NCBI GenBank assembly: GCA_964439415.1
Contig: CAYTOJ010000098.1
Location: 1 to 7,400 of the forward strand
DNA from: CAYTOJ01 sp964439415
GTDB taxonomy: Bacteria > Pseudomonadota > Alphaproteobacteria > Rickettsiales > CAZAGG01
Length of the DNA stretch: 7,400 nucleotides
Direction of reading: 5' to 3'
Position numbers and translations under genes: made by a program
Shown here: positions 6,408-7,400 of the stretch, piece by piece
Layout of the letters: the number at the start of each line of letters is the position of its first letter
How positions within the stretch are numbered: position 1 is the first letter of the stretch
The notes under the pieces: model-generated
The model's database searches: none
What the model saw: the letters and a program-made list of their open reading frames with translations, nothing else
Told to the model about the DNA's origin: nothing

Positions 6408-7355
6408 ATGAGTTATAAGGTTATAGTAACGGGAGCCATGGGGCGCATAGGCAGGCACATCACGCCGCTGCTGGCAATGAATGGTTTTGATGTACATGCC
6501 GTTGTGCGTAAACTGGATGACGATACTGCTCCTCAGCATTGGAAAAATATAAAACTCTACAACCTTAACCTGTCTGATTTTACAGAAACCAGAAATTTCC
6601 TTAAAAGCATCAAAGCTGACCTGCTGCTGCATCTCGCCTGGTATACTGGGCATTCTGACTTCTGGAATTCAGGCATTAATGATGAGTGTGTAAACACCAG
6701 CCTCCATCTGTTTACTGAATTTCTGGAAGCTGGCGGTGAGCACATAATAGCCGCAGGCAGCTGCGCGGAGTATGACTGGAACGGACTGAATATTGCCGCT
6801 TTGAAGGAGACGGATGCTTGCCTGCCAGCAAGTAGCTACGGTAAGGGCAAGTTAAAAGCTCTGGAAGGTTTGCAGAAGCTTGGCGTTGATTACACCTGGC
6901 TCAGGCTGTTCCATACCTTCGGCGAGTTTGAGCCGGAAAATAAACTGGTAGCCTCGCTCTGCCTGAATTTAATTAGAGGGCTGCCAGCTCCAGTTAGTTC
7001 AGGGGCGCAGACCAGGGACTTTCTGCACTATCAGGATATCGCCCGGGCAATTTTGCTTGTTGCGCAAAATACACACTGCAATGGTGTGTATAATCTGGCC
7101 AGCGGCGTGAGAGTAAGCATAGCTGAAGTTGCGGCTATGCTTGGGCGCATATCAGGCCGCCCGGATCTGATCCGGCTGGGGGGACTGCCTGACCGCGCAG
7201 ATGATCCGCTACACCTGGGGGCGGATGTTCAAAAACTCCACGGTGCTATTGATATAACCTTCCCGCCATTGGAACAACGTTTGACAGAAACTTTTGACTG
7301 GTGGAAAACAGCCCCAGCCTCTAAGCCCCCTTATCAGCCTGTTTGCTTGCTTTAG
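6408..7355 (+). CDS. NAD(P)-dependent extended short-chain dehydrogenase, sugar-nucleotide epimerase/dehydratase-like
   Basis: The 315-residue protein is an extended SDR of the WcaG/RmlD-like epimerase group. Such enzymes usually act on nucleotide sugars for surface polysaccharide. The Rossmann cofactor loop TGAMGRIG is at residues 8-15. D-x-L-x-H-L-A-W (71-78) is the usual strand-4 segment. Serine S118 in AAGSCAEY and the catalytic pair Y144/K148 in SSYGKGK complete the triad. RLFHTFG (166-172) and RDFLHYQDIARAI (203-215) are the substrate-side motifs, and NLASG (229-233) follows. I chose the ATG at 6408 because the glycine-rich loop then starts at residue 8, the norm for the family. An in-frame ATG at 6267 would add 47 residues without family character and would overlap the start of kup. 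The ribosome site is weak (GCAGAG). The exact substrate cannot be read from the sequence; dTDP- or GDP-deoxysugars are guesses. Confidence 0.88.
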   Translation: MSYKVIVTGAMGRIGRHITPLLAMNGFDVHAVVRKLDDDTAPQHWKNIKLYNLNLSDFTETRNFLKSIKADLLLHLAWYTGHSDFWNSGINDECVNTSLHLFTEFLEAGGEHIIAAGSCAEYDWNGLNIAALKETDACLPASSYGKGKLKALEGLQKLGVDYTWLRLFHTFGEFEPENKLVASLCLNLIRGLPAPVSSGAQTRDFLHYQDIARAILLVAQNTHCNGVYNLASGVRVSIAEVAAMLGRISGRPDLIRLGGLPDRADDPLHLGADVQKLHGAIDITFPPLEQRLTETFDWWKTAPASKPPYQPVCLL

Positions 7356-7400
7356 TCGCCGGGGTTTTTGCCTTGTCGCTATGAACTATCATGGGAAGTG
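7321..7400 (-). CDS. Possible C-terminal tail of a converging gene, runs off the window
   Basis: One minus-strand frame is open from the right edge to a TAG at 7321-7323 and encodes 25 residues: LPMIVHSD, then a lysine/alanine/threonine-rich tail (KAKTPATKASKQADKGA). The other two frames hit stops almost at once. Such basic, low-complexity tails are common at protein C-termini, so this may be the end of a gene lying right of the window and overlapping the last 35 bp of the dehydrogenase gene tail to tail. With so few residues no family can be named, and a chance open frame remains possible. Confidence 0.4.
   Translation of the reverse strand, partial: LPMIVHSDKAKTPATKASKQADKGA

Overview
The window reads as chromosomal DNA from an alphaproteobacterium. 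The closest lineage clue is the LepA protein, whose G-domain wording (for example the stretch around NKVDLPAAEPDRVKEQI) is typical of that class. I cannot place the order. Base composition looks close to 50% GC, and somewhat more AT-rich in the first 2.3 kb.

Layout: (1) Bases 1-54 hold a bulged hairpin that looks like the right end of an IS200/IS605-type element whose body would lie left of the window. (2) On the minus strand, 2322 down to 34 is a compact three-gene block: an unrecognised three-helix membrane protein with a proline-rich, cysteine-bearing tail, then a YjgN/DUF898 membrane protein, then the N-terminal part of a DUF7092/M48-type metalloprotease. The protease reading frame is cut off at the hairpin, before the zinc-binding HExxH motif. 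(3) A 119-bp gap (2323-2441) contains an 85-bp inverted-repeat structure that touches the ribosome-binding region of the block. (4) lepA (elongation factor 4) is intact on the minus strand. (5) A 208-bp gap (4242-4449) contains a GC-rich palindromic patch. (6) kup (potassium uptake) is intact on the minus strand. (7) Divergently transcribed on the plus strand is an extended short-chain dehydrogenase/sugar-nucleotide epimerase. (8) The right edge holds what may be the C-terminal tail of a converging gene.

lepA and kup are ordinary housekeeping genes with all expected motifs. The three-gene membrane block is the unusual part: YjgN next to a DUF7092-M48 protease is, as I recall it, a recurring pairing whose role is not well defined, and here it comes with an unrecognised third partner and a broken protease. 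No CRISPR array, rRNA or tRNA was found. No complete transposase lies in the window.
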